Source of the DNA: Bacteroidota bacterium | Lineage (GTDB): Bacteria > Bacteroidota > Bacteroidia > JAFLBG01 | Length of the DNA stretch: 64,000 nucleotides | Direction of reading: 5' to 3' | Assembly (NCBI GenBank): GCA_017303975.1 | Contig: JAFLBG010000011.1 | Span: 25,779-89,778 of the forward strand | In this document: in pieces, positions 9,161-18,736 of the stretch | Position numbering within the stretch: the stretch's first letter is position 1 | Layout of the letters: each line of letters opens with the position of its first letter | Notes under the pieces: model-generated | What the model was told of the DNA's origin: nothing | Seen by the model: only the letters and a program-made list of their open reading frames with translations | Databases searched by the model: none | Position numbers and translations under genes: made by a program

Positions 9161-10318
9161 TTAAATCTTACAAAGTATTTCAGCAGCTTTTTCTATGGTT
9201 TCTTCTTTTTTTGCAAAACAAAACCGCAACATTTTATTGTCGATTGGAGTGTGGTAAAATACCGACACCGGTATGGCTGCAATTTTATTTTCTTTTACCA
9301 ATCGAAGCGCATACTCTGTATCTGCTTCGTTTGTAATTGCACTGTAATCGAGCAACTGGAAGTATGTGCCACTTGCAGGATTTATTTTAAATCGTGAGCC
9401 AGAAATTAATTTATTAAAATAGTCGCGTTTTTTTTGGTAGAAATTGCCCAACTCTAAATACAAATCTTTCTTTTGAAGGTACTCTGTTAATGCATGCTGA
9501 ATGGGTGTATTTACCGAAAAAACCAAGAATTGATGCACTTTTCTGACCTCGGCAGTTAAGCTTGGAGGAGCAAGTATATAACCCATTTTCCAGCCCGTGG
9601 TGTGGTATGTTTTTCCGAAAGAGGAAATGACAAAACTTCTTTCTGCTAATCCGGGGTATTGGCAAGCACTTTGGTGTTTGTGTGTGTCAAATAAAATATG
9701 TTCGTATACCTCATCACTTATAACAAGAATGTCGGTATCGGCTGTTAATTTTTCCAGAGTTGCCAAATCATCTGCAGATAGAATACTTCCCGTTGGATTG
9801 TGTGGAGTATTTATAATTATCATCCTGGTTTTATGGCTAATTACTTTTTTTACTTCCTCCCAATTTATTTCGTATGTAGGAGCTTTTAGTTGCATGAAAA
9901 TTGTTTTTCCTCCGCACAGTTCAATGGCAGGTTGGTAACAATCGTAGGCAGGTTCAAAAATGATTACTTCATCTCCTTCACGCACCACGCTTGTAATTAC
10001 AGTAAATATTGCTTGTGTTGCTCCGGCAGTAATGGTAATCTCCGTTTCGGGATTGTATTTTGCTCCGTACAAAAATTCTGTTTTTTCGGCTATGGCTTCT
10101 CTAAGGCTCATTAAACCTGGCATAGGGGCATATTGGTTAAATCCCTTTTTCATGTATTTCGAAACAAGGTCAATCAATTCGGTATCACAATTAAAATCCG
10201 GAAAGCCTTGCGCCATGTTTATTGCACCGTGTTCAGTAGCGGCTTTTGTCATGATGGCAAATATGCTGGTATTGGCTGTAGGTAGTTTAGAATGTATGGG
10301 CGATTTATATTGTGGCAT
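9161..10318 (-). CDS. Methionine / glutamine-type aminotransferase (YbdL-like)
   Basis: Fold-type I PLP enzyme, 385 residues, of the kynurenine/methionine aminotransferase group. Visible motifs: NMAQGFPDF near residue 35, AGATQAIF (PLP phosphate contact), NTPHNPTG (170-177), SDEVYEH, and the PLP lysine K236 in SSFGKTYHTTGWKMGY. The text HQFLVFSVNTPIQ after the lysine is typical of the YbdL/glutamine transaminase K branch. Probable reaction: amination of 4-methylthio-2-oxobutanoate to methionine with glutamine or an aromatic amino acid as donor. It is the first gene of a two-gene unit with the omega-amidase and is divergent from the broken slyD-like gene. Confidence 0.85.
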   Translation of the reverse strand: MPQYKSPIHSKLPTANTSIFAIMTKAATEHGAINMAQGFPDFNCDTELIDLVSKYMKKGFNQYAPMPGLMSLREAIAEKTEFLYGAKYNPETEITITAGATQAIFTVITSVVREGDEVIIFEPAYDCYQPAIELCGGKTIFMQLKAPTYEINWEEVKKVISHKTRMIIINTPHNPTGSILSADDLATLEKLTADTDILVISDEVYEHILFDTHKHQSACQYPGLAERSFVISSFGKTYHTTGWKMGYILAPPSLTAEVRKVHQFLVFSVNTPIQHALTEYLQKKDLYLELGNFYQKKRDYFNKLISGSRFKINPASGTYFQLLDYSAITNEADTEYALRLVKENKIAAIPVSVFYHTPIDNKMLRFCFAKKEETIEKAAEILCKI

Positions 10319-10394
10319 TTTAAGAAGTATTTGAGTTAAATAATCAGCAAAAGTGTAAAAATAAATTTACCTTTACGCACAAATTTTTAATAAA

Positions 10395-10912
10395 ATGAAT
10401 ATAGAAAAAAACAAAGTAGTTTCTGTTACATACAAATTGAATGTAAAAAATGCTACACAACCTGAGGAGCGCTTTATTGAAGAGACAAATGCAGAAAATC
10501 CATTAACATTTTTAATGGGTTCGGGTAATTTGTTGGAAGCATTTGAGCATAATTAGCTGGAAAGAAAGTTGGTGATACATTCGATTTTATTTTATCGGCC
10601 CAAGATGGTTATGGAGTGCGAGATGAGAAAAATGTGGTTGCCATAGCCAAACAAAATTTTGTTGATGATAAAGGAAATATTGAAGAAGGACTATTAGATA
10701 TAGGTAATACCTTACCAATGCTTACACAAGACGGGCATAGAATGCACGGAATTGTTAAAAGTGTTACAGATACTACTGTTGAAATGGATTTTAACCATCC
10801 GTTAGCCGGAGAAGATTTGCATTTTGCCGGAGAAGTTGTAGAAGTAAGAGCCGCTACAGCCGATGAAATTGCGCACGGACACGTACATGGACCTGGAGGA
10901 CATCACCACTAA
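10395..10912 (+). pseudogene. SlyD-like FKBP peptidyl-prolyl isomerase, frameshifted
   Basis: From ATG 10395 the protein reads 53 residues, ending FEHN, and meets TAG at 10554-10556. The rest of the FKBP/SlyD protein continues in the next frame (AGKKVGDTFDF... up to a stop at 10910-10912). Restoring one T in the run at 10553-10554 would give HNLAGKKVGD and a single product of about 172 residues. Family features are MGSGNLLEAFE (FKBP domain), an inserted IF (chaperone) domain with HRMHGIVKSV, and a His-rich metal-binding C-terminus HGHVHGPGGHHH. The intact protein would be a cytoplasmic proline isomerase/chaperone that also binds nickel. Either a recent real mutation or an assembly/sequencing error; the otherwise clean reading frame favours a recent or artefactual event. 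Confidence 0.85.
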
Positions 10913-11336
10913 ATTGAGCGCCAACGTTCTTTTTAGTAAGCCGTCTGAGTTAGAATTTGAAAAGGTAAAAGCGGGTATTTTAATACTACAACTTGATGGA
11001 CGAATATTGAATCCCGACAATTTTATTGTTGCAAAGGTTGACAATAAAGTTGTTGGATTTGGTCAATTAAAAACGTTCTCTCATTATCAGGAGATATCTA
11101 CCGTAGGTATATTGCCTCCTTATGACCAACAAGGCATAGGTTCGAGACTAATAAAATTGTTGCTAGAAAAAAGCAATAAGCCGGTGTTTGTAGTAACCGT
11201 AATTCCTGCTTTTTTTAAACGAATTGGGTTTACTGCTGCATCTAGTTACCCCGAATCTATCAACGAAAAGCTTACGTATTGCTCTACTCAACTTCCCGTA
11301 GCAGAAGAATATGTGGTAATGGAATACAATCGGTAG
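10887..11336 (+). CDS. GNAT-family N-acetyltransferase
   Basis: Acetyl-CoA-dependent transferase of about 149 residues. The core is visible as FIVAKVDNKVVGFGQLK (strands 2-3), STVGILPPYDQQGIGSRLIKLLLEK (strand 4 and the acetyl-CoA pyrophosphate loop, with Q/G-x-G-x-G/S pattern QQGIGS), and VTVIPAFFKRIGFTAA. The gene overlaps the 3' end of the slyD-like gene, so its start is uncertain: ATG 10887, ATG 10863 and TTG 10914 (two bases after the slyD stop) are all in frame. I chose 10887 as a compromise. Translation may be coupled to slyD. The acceptor substrate is unknown. Confidence 0.75.
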   Translation: MDLEDITTKLSANVLFSKPSELEFEKVKAGILILQLDGRILNPDNFIVAKVDNKVVGFGQLKTFSHYQEISTVGILPPYDQQGIGSRLIKLLLEKSNKPVFVVTVIPAFFKRIGFTAASSYPESINEKLTYCSTQLPVAEEYVVMEYNR

Positions 11337-11339
11337 TTG

Positions 11340-12398
11340 TTAATTTTTTACCCTTCCGAGTGCTAGTGCTTTCAACATCCATGTTGGTAGCGACTTTTCC
11401 GGGTCTCTTTTCTTTAGATTTAAATACCATCCTAGCTTTTTAAGGATTGGTACTTTGTGTGTTTCTACAAATTCGATAAAATATCCGTCCGGATCTTCTA
11501 TATAACTGAAAGAACCACCTGCTTCCCCCATTTCAAATTTTTCTCCACTGTACACCGTAAATGGATGTCCAAAAGATTCGCATTCAGATTTTACTTCCTT
11601 CATGTTTGTAACATCAAAGCACATGTGTATAAAACCCAAATCGCCCCAAAAGCGATTCTCAAATATTTTTCTTGGAGTGTGCTCGTAATTTTGTATCAAT
11701 TCAATTTCCGTTTTGCCAAGTAGCTTGCTAAATGCGCCTTTTCGAATGTTCGGGTGGCGTAATAATACACGTCTTATTTTTTTATCACCAAGAGGAAGGT
11801 GTTTTAAGTCATCAAAAATACCCTCTTTGTCATATACAACACTGGTGTAGCCCAATAAATTTTTGTAGAAGTTAATTGATTTGTCCATGTTGCTTACTCC
11901 AATTATAGATCCTGCTGTTCCACCTGTTGGGTACTTGCCATTGCCAAACCAATCTTCGCTTTCTATAATTTCAAACCAGTTTCCGTAAGGGTCTTTTACA
12001 AAGAAATGAGGTTGATTAGAAGGGCTAGTAAGTAATTCCGTAATAAACGGAACATTTTTAGTGCTTAAAAATTGATGTGCAATTGCTACGTTTTTCGCTT
12101 TTATTTTTCCACAAAAAACACCAAGGTCGCCTAATTGTATATTGAATTTTGCTGGTTGTGGGGTTCTGCTTGTGTATTGCCAAATTTCAAATCCACCACC
12201 GCCATTCATATTTATAGCAAGTATGGCTCGCCTCATATGAGGTTTCCCGCCTGTGTAGGGTAGCATTAAATTGGCCTCTGCTGCTTCATCAAAGATTGGT
12301 ACATCTACACCAAAATGGCGTCTGTACCAAGTAAATGCTTCTACCACATTGGGTATTCCAATTCCTAATTGCTGAATTCCTGCAATACATGTAATCAT
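11340..12398 (-). CDS. Two-module VOC (glyoxalase/dioxygenase-fold) protein
   Basis: A 352-residue cytoplasmic protein with two VOC domains. The first (about 5-150) runs from IQQLGIGIPNVVEAFTWYRR to FFVKDPYGNWFEIIES; the second (about 162-315) from SIIGVSNMDKSINFYKNLLG to FSYIEDPDGYFIEFVETHK. In the second module IHMCFDV and YFIEFVE provide candidate His and Glu metal ligands. Two modules per chain recall 4-hydroxyphenylpyruvate dioxygenase or extradiol dioxygenases, but the HPPD C-terminal signature is absent, so I name only the fold. No neighbour points to a pathway. Its start lies 221 bp from the end of recQ upstream on the same strand. Confidence 0.75.
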   Translation of the reverse strand: MITCIAGIQQLGIGIPNVVEAFTWYRRHFGVDVPIFDEAAEANLMLPYTGGKPHMRRAILAINMNGGGGFEIWQYTSRTPQPAKFNIQLGDLGVFCGKIKAKNVAIAHQFLSTKNVPFITELLTSPSNQPHFFVKDPYGNWFEIIESEDWFGNGKYPTGGTAGSIIGVSNMDKSINFYKNLLGYTSVVYDKEGIFDDLKHLPLGDKKIRRVLLRHPNIRKGAFSKLLGKTEIELIQNYEHTPRKIFENRFWGDLGFIHMCFDVTNMKEVKSECESFGHPFTVYSGEKFEMGEAGGSFSYIEDPDGYFIEFVETHKVPILKKLGWYLNLKKRDPEKSLPTWMLKALALGRVKN

Positions 12399-12619
12399 AG
12401 TTGAAATATAATTAGAGGCTAAAAGTAGTTAAAAATGGAAATCGTATCAATAGATTTTTTAGCCAATGTAAGTTTAAGTGGAAGCTTCAATAGTTCAAGA
12501 TTGCTTTTTGGCAAGGCGTTTAATGTGCTTGGAGCCAAAGAATGCTGTATTCGCTTGATTAGCGATTAATCTTAAAACTATAGAAAGTATGTGTTTAAAA
12601 TTTTTTGAATAAAATAAAT

Positions 12620-14827
12620 TTAATTCCCGTATTCAGATAAAAACTTAATTCTTACCAATCGAATTTCTTCTTCTGTAAAATCATCAGCACCCAACTCTTG
12701 CAAAGCCTCTTGAATAGAGTCTGAATTGGATGTTTTAAAATATTCGATTATTTCTTGTTGTTTGTCTTTGTCAACTTCGGTGTCTAAATAATAACCAATA
12801 TTTACCTTTGTTCCGGACATAACGATTGTTTCAATCTCATCCAGCAATTGGGTCATTGATAGATTTTTTGCATCTGCAATATCGTCCAAACGCTGCTTTC
12901 TATCTATGCTTTGAATAATATGAACTTTTGACCCCGACTTATTTACAATAGACTTTACTACAAAATCCTGGGGGCGGTCAATGTCATTATCCTCTACATA
13001 CTTTGCTATTAAATCAATAAAAGGTTTCCCGAATTTTTGTGCTTTCCCATGACCCACACCGGTTATTTTAGTTAGCTCCTCAATAGTAATAGGAAATTGA
13101 ACTGTCATTTCCGAAAGAGAACTTTCTTGAAAAATCACATACGGAGGTAAATTCTTCTGCTTTGCAATTTGCCTGCACAAATCTTTTAACATAACAAAAA
13201 GCTCCTCGTCAGCGCTATTATTAGCTTTGGCATTATCAACAATCTCGCTATCATCTACATCATCAAAACTAGAAACATATTCATGATCTTTTACAATCTC
13301 AACAGAGTATGGTGCTTTAAGATATTCTTTCCCTAGCTCGGTAATTTTAAGTAAGCCATAATTTTCTACCTCTTTTGATAAAAGTCCCATCATTAAGGCT
13401 TGTCGAATAATAGCACTCCAATATCGCTCATCTTTACCATCTTCGTTCCCCGACCCAAAAAACTCCTGTTCGTGACACTTGTAGGCTTTGGTAACAGAAT
13501 TCTCCATCCCTAAAATAGCGCAAATCAAATCTTTCGATTTTAACATCTCTTTTACATCCAGCACAGAATCTAAGGCAAGTACAATATCTTCTTGCGCTTC
13601 TACACGTTGCTTAGGATTTTTGCAATTATCGCACATGCAATTGCAATCTGCTTCTTCAAAACTTTCGCCAAAGTAATGAAGGATAAATCGTCTCCGACAC
13701 AATGCACTCTCTGAAAAAGAAACCACTTCATACAGCAGTTGCTTCCCAATTTCTTGTTCAGCAACCGGCTTGTCTTTCATAAATTTTTCTAACTTAATTA
13801 TATCGTCATATGTATAAAACGCAATGCAATTGCCTTCGCCACCATCTCTTCCTGCGCGACCTGTTTCTTGATAATACCCTTCTAAACTTTTCGGAATATC
13901 GTGGTGTATTACAAAACGCACATCGGGTTTATCTATTCCCATTCCAAATGCGATTGTAGCAACAATCACATCAATATCTTCCATCAAAAATAAATCTTGC
14001 GTTCGTGCACGTGTAGCAGCATCTAGTCCCGCATGGTAGGGCATTGCCTTTACACCATTTACTTTCAATGTTTCTGCTAATTCTTCTACCTTTTTTCGGC
14101 TTAGACAATATATAACACCTGATTTTCCGGTGTTTTGTTTCACATATTTAATTATCTCTTTTATCGCATTCTTTTTAGGTCGTACCTCGTAGTATAAGTT
14201 GGGTCTATTAAACGAGGATTTGAATACTTGGGCCTCCATCATTCCTAAATTTCGTTGAATATCAACCTGAACTTTAGGTGTGGCAGTAGCAGTAAGTGCT
14301 ATGATTGGAACATTTCCTATTTGCTCTATTATTGGCTTTAGTCTTCTATATTCCGGCCTAAAATCGTGACCCCATTCGGAAATACAATGCGCTTCATCAA
14401 TCGCAAAAAAAGAAATTTTAATCTCGTTTAAGAAACTAATATTTTCTTGTTTGGTAAGAGATTCGGGAGCCAAATAGAGCAGTTTTGTTTTGCCCGACAA
14501 TAAATCAGTTTTTACAGCTGCTATTTCTGCTTTTGTAAGAGATGAATTAATAAAATGAGCAATGCCATCTTCGTTGCTAAAATTCCTAATTGCATCTACT
14601 TGATTTTTCATTAACGCAATAAGTGGCGACACCACAATTGCGGTTCCTTCGCTTATTAAAGCCGGCAATTGGTAACAGAGCGATTTCCCGCCACCTGTTG
14701 GCATAATAACAAAAGTATTATTGCCTGCTAATAAATTTTTTATTACAACTTCTTGCTGTCCTTTAAATTGCTTGAACCCAAAATAGTGTTGTAGTTTTTC
14801 CTGAAGAGGGATATCGGAAATGTCCAT
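12620..14827 (-). CDS. recQ: ATP-dependent DNA helicase RecQ
   Basis: A 3'-5' SF2 DNA helicase for recombination and replication-fork repair, 735 residues. The Walker A motif is PTGGGKSLCYQ (K48), the DExH box is AIDEAHCISEWGHDFRPEY, motif III is ALTATAT, and motifs V/VI are ATIAFGMGIDKPDVRFVIH and YQETGRAGRDG. The RQC zinc site follows with four Cys in CRRRF and CNCMCDNC. A winged-helix region and an HRDC domain (about 545-625, VIFQESSLSEM and GVGHGKAQKFG) come next. A further C-terminal segment of roughly 100 residues is typical of Bacteroidota RecQ. A TPR-gene remnant lies immediately upstream on the same strand. Confidence 0.96.
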   Translation of the reverse strand: MDISDIPLQEKLQHYFGFKQFKGQQEVVIKNLLAGNNTFVIMPTGGGKSLCYQLPALISEGTAIVVSPLIALMKNQVDAIRNFSNEDGIAHFINSSLTKAEIAAVKTDLLSGKTKLLYLAPESLTKQENISFLNEIKISFFAIDEAHCISEWGHDFRPEYRRLKPIIEQIGNVPIIALTATATPKVQVDIQRNLGMMEAQVFKSSFNRPNLYYEVRPKKNAIKEIIKYVKQNTGKSGVIYCLSRKKVEELAETLKVNGVKAMPYHAGLDAATRARTQDLFLMEDIDVIVATIAFGMGIDKPDVRFVIHHDIPKSLEGYYQETGRAGRDGGEGNCIAFYTYDDIIKLEKFMKDKPVAEQEIGKQLLYEVVSFSESALCRRRFILHYFGESFEEADCNCMCDNCKNPKQRVEAQEDIVLALDSVLDVKEMLKSKDLICAILGMENSVTKAYKCHEQEFFGSGNEDGKDERYWSAIIRQALMMGLLSKEVENYGLLKITELGKEYLKAPYSVEIVKDHEYVSSFDDVDDSEIVDNAKANNSADEELFVMLKDLCRQIAKQKNLPPYVIFQESSLSEMTVQFPITIEELTKITGVGHGKAQKFGKPFIDLIAKYVEDNDIDRPQDFVVKSIVNKSGSKVHIIQSIDRKQRLDDIADAKNLSMTQLLDEIETIVMSGTKVNIGYYLDTEVDKDKQQEIIEYFKTSNSDSIQEALQELGADDFTEEEIRLVRIKFLSEYGN

Positions 14828-14881
14828 TTTACCATAATAAGTTACTTCTTAATGTAACAAAAAAAAGTTACTTAATCTAAT

Positions 14882-15200
14882 TTATTTGCTAGTTATGGGC
14901 AAGCTCATTTCTGCCCAAGTAAGATTATTGTTTGCTATAAGTAAAACGTGATTCAGCTGAAATGCCATTCTACAAACAACTGCAGCTTTTTTCCATTCAC
15001 GATTTTCGTTGTATGCTGCGCCTATAATACTGTAGAATTCCGGTTAGAATAAAAAGGTTTGTGCAATGAAATATACATGTACTCTGCACCCCATTTCGAA
15101 TAAAATAGTCAAGTGAAATACCGGCTGAAACAAGTAGTAGATAAAATTGATTGGGATGAAGTACACTAAATGTTTTGCTAAAGTAGGCGTATGCCAAACT
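14882..15200 (-). pseudogene. Decayed TPR-protein remnant
   Basis: This 471-bp stretch between recQ and tatC has no intact gene. On the minus strand, 14882-15036 reads PEFYSIIGAAYNENREWKKA and continues to NNLTWAEMSLPITSK and a stop at 14882, a good match to the final TPR repeat and tail common in Bacteroidota TPR proteins (Y-N-x-x-x-x-W-x-K-A then NNLxWA). Just upstream, in another frame, comes LVSAGISLDYFIRNG with IFHC and LFIL, the preceding TPR repeat. Joining ...LFIL to PEFY needs two extra bases near 15037, so the gene has a frameshift as well as having lost its start. Read by eye; no alignment was run. Confidence 0.5.
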
Positions 15201-15279
15201 TTGTTGGTATTAAGCACACTAGTATTAGTAGCACTAAAATAGAATTTAATTCATAATTTAGCACCCATAGTAAATTCCC

Positions 15280-15298
15280 AACCAAAGTTTGGTTTTTT
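15280..15298 (+). terminator. Terminator-like hairpin directly before tatC
   Basis: AACCAAA (15280-15286) is perfectly complementary to TTTGGTT (15288-15294) and is followed by TTTT up to 15298; the tatC ATG begins at 15299. The shape is that of a short intrinsic terminator or leader attenuator. The stem is short, so termination strength is doubtful. Confidence 0.35.
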
Positions 15299-16135
15299 AT
15301 GTTGCTAAATATTTTCAATTCAAAAAATAACGGAGAAAAAGAAATGTCGTTTCTCGACCATGTCGAGGTGCTTAGATGGCATTTGATGAGGTCGGTTATT
15401 GTTGTTGTGGTGGCTGCTATTGTTCTTTTTTTGAATAATGAATTTTTGTTTGGCACAGTTATATTTGGACCCAAGAAGCCAGATTTTCTTACCTATCAAC
15501 TAATGTGTAAGTTTTCCTATTGGATTGGTGCAGGAGAAAGTATGTGTATTCGCGAAATCCCTTTTTCACTTATAAACACAAGTCTTTCCGGGCAGTTTAC
15601 TACCCACATGTGGGTATCTTTTTTGGGTGGTGTAATTATTGCATTTCCCTATATTTTATGGGAGTTGTGGCGTTTTATTAAACCTGCATTACATGAAAAA
15701 GAACAAAAAAGCACAACTGGTTTTGTTTTTTTTGCATCCATCTTGTTTATTATTGGTGTATTGTTTAGTTACTATTTAATAGTGCCGCTAACAATTAATT
15801 TTTTGGGCAGTTATCAAGTAAGCAGTGATGTGTTGAACACCATCAGTATGGACTCTTACATATCAACCCTTACAACTCTTACAATTGCTACCGGACTGGT
15901 TTTTGAATTGCCAATTGTGGTTTATTTCTTAACCAAATTTGGCATATTAACTCCTGCCTTTATGAAGCAATACAGAAGGCATGCTGTAGTAGTTATTTTA
16001 ATAGTGGCTGCTGTAATTACACCTTCTCCCGACATATCATCCCAGGTTTTGGTCGCAATTCCACTTTACATGCTTTATGAATTGAGTATTTTTGTTTCCA
16101 GGTACGTGATTTCGCAAAAAACTTCCGTAAAATAG
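15299..16135 (+). CDS. tatC: Sec-independent protein translocase TatC
   Basis: Receptor subunit of the twin-arginine translocase, 278 residues, inner membrane. The signature MSFLDHVEVLRWHLMRS marks the N-terminus before TM1; six membrane segments follow (about 34-53, 108-128, 145-170, 192-213, 225-240, 243-262). FLGGVIIAFPYILWELWRFIKPALHEKE is the conserved loop/TM2 region with the Phe-Pro and Glu typical of TatC. The ATG at 15299 gives the short polar N-terminal tail usual in Bacteroidota; ATG 15344 would begin right at MSFLDH. No tatA or tatB is seen nearby. The DUF5686 protein and lptB follow on the same strand. Confidence 0.95.
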   Translation: MLLNIFNSKNNGEKEMSFLDHVEVLRWHLMRSVIVVVVAAIVLFLNNEFLFGTVIFGPKKPDFLTYQLMCKFSYWIGAGESMCIREIPFSLINTSLSGQFTTHMWVSFLGGVIIAFPYILWELWRFIKPALHEKEQKSTTGFVFFASILFIIGVLFSYYLIVPLTINFLGSYQVSSDVLNTISMDSYISTLTTLTIATGLVFELPIVVYFLTKFGILTPAFMKQYRRHAVVVILIVAAVITPSPDISSQVLVAIPLYMLYELSIFVSRYVISQKTSVK

Positions 16136-16225
16136 CACCTAAAACACATGTTAGGATATATTAATCCCGAATAGTAAATTAAGACCTTATTAAGCGTGCT
16201 ATCAAAATCATTTTTTGAGTCAAAC

Positions 16226-18736
16226 ATGAACATTCGCGCCTTTTGTTTTATTTTATTTTTTGTATTAGTAGGAATCACATCTACATCCAATGCGCAACAA
16301 ACTGTTGTTACCGGAAAAATTGTTGATGCCGACACCAAAGAACCATTGCCATTTGTAAGCGTTTTGCTTAAAGGCACTAAAGTTGGTACCTCTTCGGACT
16401 TTGATGGCATGTTCTCTTTGTCTTCTCCAGATCCATCCGATAGCATTGTCGTATCTTATGTAGGCTATCTGCGCAATTCAAAAAAAATTAAAAGAAATGC
16501 AACACAGCATATTGTAATTGAGTTGCGCAAAAATGCCATCAGCCTTTCTGAAGTAGTAATAAAACCAGGTGAAAATCCTGCACACCGCATCATTCGAAAA
16601 GTGATAGCGAATAAAGATAACCACAACAAAGAGAAGCTGGAAAGTTATCAATATGAAGTTTACAACAAGATGGAGATTGACCTAAACAATATTCCGGAGA
16701 GTTATAAAAAAAGCAGAGCTTTAAAGCCTGTTAAATTTATTTTCGACTACATAGATAGCACAAATGAAAAAGAAAAACCTTTTCTGCCTGTTTTTTTATC
16801 AGAATCTATCTCAGACTTTTATTACAATAAGGACCCCAGAAGAAAAAAAGAAATTATAAAAGCCTCGAAGATTACCGGGCTGCAAGACGAAAAGAGCGTA
16901 ACCCAGTTTATGGGAGAAATGTACCAAACTTTTAATATTTACGACAACAACATTACCATATTTGGCAAAACATTTTCGAGCCCAATATCTGATTTTGCAT
17001 TGCTTTATTATAAGTTTTATCTGATAGACAGTGTTTATATTGATGGAGTACGCTGCTACCATATTCAGTTTAAGCAACGAAGAAAACTGGAATTAGTATT
17101 TGAGGGCAACATGTGGATTGCAGATACCTCTTTTTCCATTAAGCGCATAGAAATGTCATTGCCAAAGGATATAAACCTAAATTACATTAACACCCTCAGC
17201 TTTATTCAAGAGTATGACCAAGTAAGTAATCAATGGATGCTCACGAAAGACAGAATTATTCTAGATTTCTCTTTGCAAAAAAAACAAGTAGGCTTTTATG
17301 GAAGGAAAACAACATCTTACAAAAACATTATCATAAACAAACCGCAAGACGAGCTATTTTATAAGATAAGTGAGAACCTTATTGTGGACGAAAATGCCAA
17401 CAAAAAAACAGATGATTTTTGGAAAGTAGCACGGCACGACACTCTTTCGAAGAATGAGGCGCAAGTATATAAGATGGTTGACACCATTCAGTCATTGCCC
17501 ATATATAAAACATGGGAAAATATGGTGGTGTTGTTTTTAACAGGTTATAAAGTCTGGGGGCCAATAGAAATAGGTCCTTACTATAAAATGCTCAGCTCTA
17601 ATAATATAGAAGGGTGGCGTGCTAGAATTGGCGGCAGAACTAGCAATACATTTAGTAAATGGGTAGAACTAAATGGCTATACAGCCTACGGCTTTAAAGA
17701 CGAAGAGTTTAAATACTTTGCAGAGTTTAAAACATTTGTTACCAAAAAACCGCGTCAAATTGCCTATCTCAACTATAAAAACGATTACGAAATTTTAGGA
17801 CAGAGTTGGAACGCATTTACTCCGGATAATATTTTATCGTCCATTTTTAGGCGTAATCCAATACGTAACATGAATAGAGTGGAGCAGTTCCAGTTTATTT
17901 ATGAATACGAGCCGTTTGCCGGATGGAACAACAAAGTTTATTTTATAAATAGAAGTATTACCTCGTTAGGGAATAATTATTTTAAATATTTTACTCCTAA
18001 TCCCGAACACAGGCTAGATTCTACCAACAAAATACGAACCTCTGAAATTAGGCTGTTAACGCGCTTTGCATACAATGAAAAATATTTGGAAGGAACCTTT
18101 ACAAGAAGCAGTATGGGAACAAAATATCCAATTGTGTCGGTTGCTGCAACGTTTGGTTTGAAAAACGTTTGGAAGGGACAATATGAATACCAGAAATATG
18201 TGGTAAACGTAAACGACCGTTTTTATTTAGGTGGATTTGGTTATGTTGACTGTATTGTAGAAGCAGGGAAAATATTTGGCACTGTTCCTTTTCCGCTACT
18301 GGAGCTTCATGGAGGAAACGAAACATATGTGTACGACCCTTACGCATTCAATATGATGAATTTTTATGAATTTGCAAGCGACCGATATTTTACTTCTCAG
18401 GCATTTTATCATTTGGATGGATTCTTTCTAAACAAAGTGCCATTATTTAGAAGATTGAAATGGCGAGAAGTTGTTTCGGGAAAAATGTTGATGGGGGATG
18501 TTAGTTTAAAAAATAAAGATGTGTTGCTATTCCCGAATACACTGGCAGAACTTAACAGAGGTCCGTATTATGAACTAGGTTTGGGGATAGAAAATATTTT
18601 TAAATTTTTTAGATTGGATATGATGTGGCGAATGAGCTACAAAGATGACCAGTACATAGAAAGGTACAATAAATACACAACCGAGTCCAAAATATCTAAA
18701 TTTGGACTAAGGGGTACTATTCAAATTATATTATGA
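16226..18736 (+). CDS. DUF5686 outer-membrane protein with carboxypeptidase-regulatory N-terminal domain
   Basis: About 836 residues when started at ATG 16226, which opens directly on a signal peptide ([16 protein letters not shown], cleavage near SNAQ). An upstream in-frame TTG at 16196 would add ten residues before the signal and is less likely. After cleavage comes a CarboxypepD_reg-like domain ([20 protein letters not shown], then SDFDGMFSL), then the large DUF5686 region, probably ending in an outer-membrane beta-barrel (aromatic-rich alternating strands, last strands [13 protein letters not shown]). The function of the family is not established. The stop overlaps the lptB start by 4 bp, so the two are probably translated together. 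A paralogue is encoded at 44747-47362. Confidence 0.85.
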   Translation: MNIRAFCFILFFVLVGITSTSNAQQTVVTGKIVDADTKEPLPFVSVLLKGTKVGTSSDFDGMFSLSSPDPSDSIVVSYVGYLRNSKKIKRNATQHIVIELRKNAISLSEVVIKPGENPAHRIIRKVIANKDNHNKEKLESYQYEVYNKMEIDLNNIPESYKKSRALKPVKFIFDYIDSTNEKEKPFLPVFLSESISDFYYNKDPRRKKEIIKASKITGLQDEKSVTQFMGEMYQTFNIYDNNITIFGKTFSSPISDFALLYYKFYLIDSVYIDGVRCYHIQFKQRRKLELVFEGNMWIADTSFSIKRIEMSLPKDINLNYINTLSFIQEYDQVSNQWMLTKDRIILDFSLQKKQVGFYGRKTTSYKNIIINKPQDELFYKISENLIVDENANKKTDDFWKVARHDTLSKNEAQVYKMVDTIQSLPIYKTWENMVVLFLTGYKVWGPIEIGPYYKMLSSNNIEGWRARIGGRTSNTFSKWVELNGYTAYGFKDEEFKYFAEFKTFVTKKPRQIAYLNYKNDYEILGQSWNAFTPDNILSSIFRRNPIRNMNRVEQFQFIYEYEPFAGWNNKVYFINRSITSLGNNYFKYFTPNPEHRLDSTNKIRTSEIRLLTRFAYNEKYLEGTFTRSSMGTKYPIVSVAATFGLKNVWKGQYEYQKYVVNVNDRFYLGGFGYVDCIVEAGKIFGTVPFPLLELHGGNETYVYDPYAFNMMNFYEFASDRYFTSQAFYHLDGFFLNKVPLFRRLKWREVVSGKMLMGDVSLKNKDVLLFPNTLAELNRGPYYELGLGIENIFKFFRLDMMWRMSYKDDQYIERYNKYTTESKISKFGLRGTIQIIL

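Noticed and set aside
12399..12619. Gap between the VOC gene and recQ with a 44-codon open frame (12435-12569, plus strand)
   Set aside because: No recognisable domain, no start signal and a composition like the surrounding intergenic DNA. Treated as non-coding.
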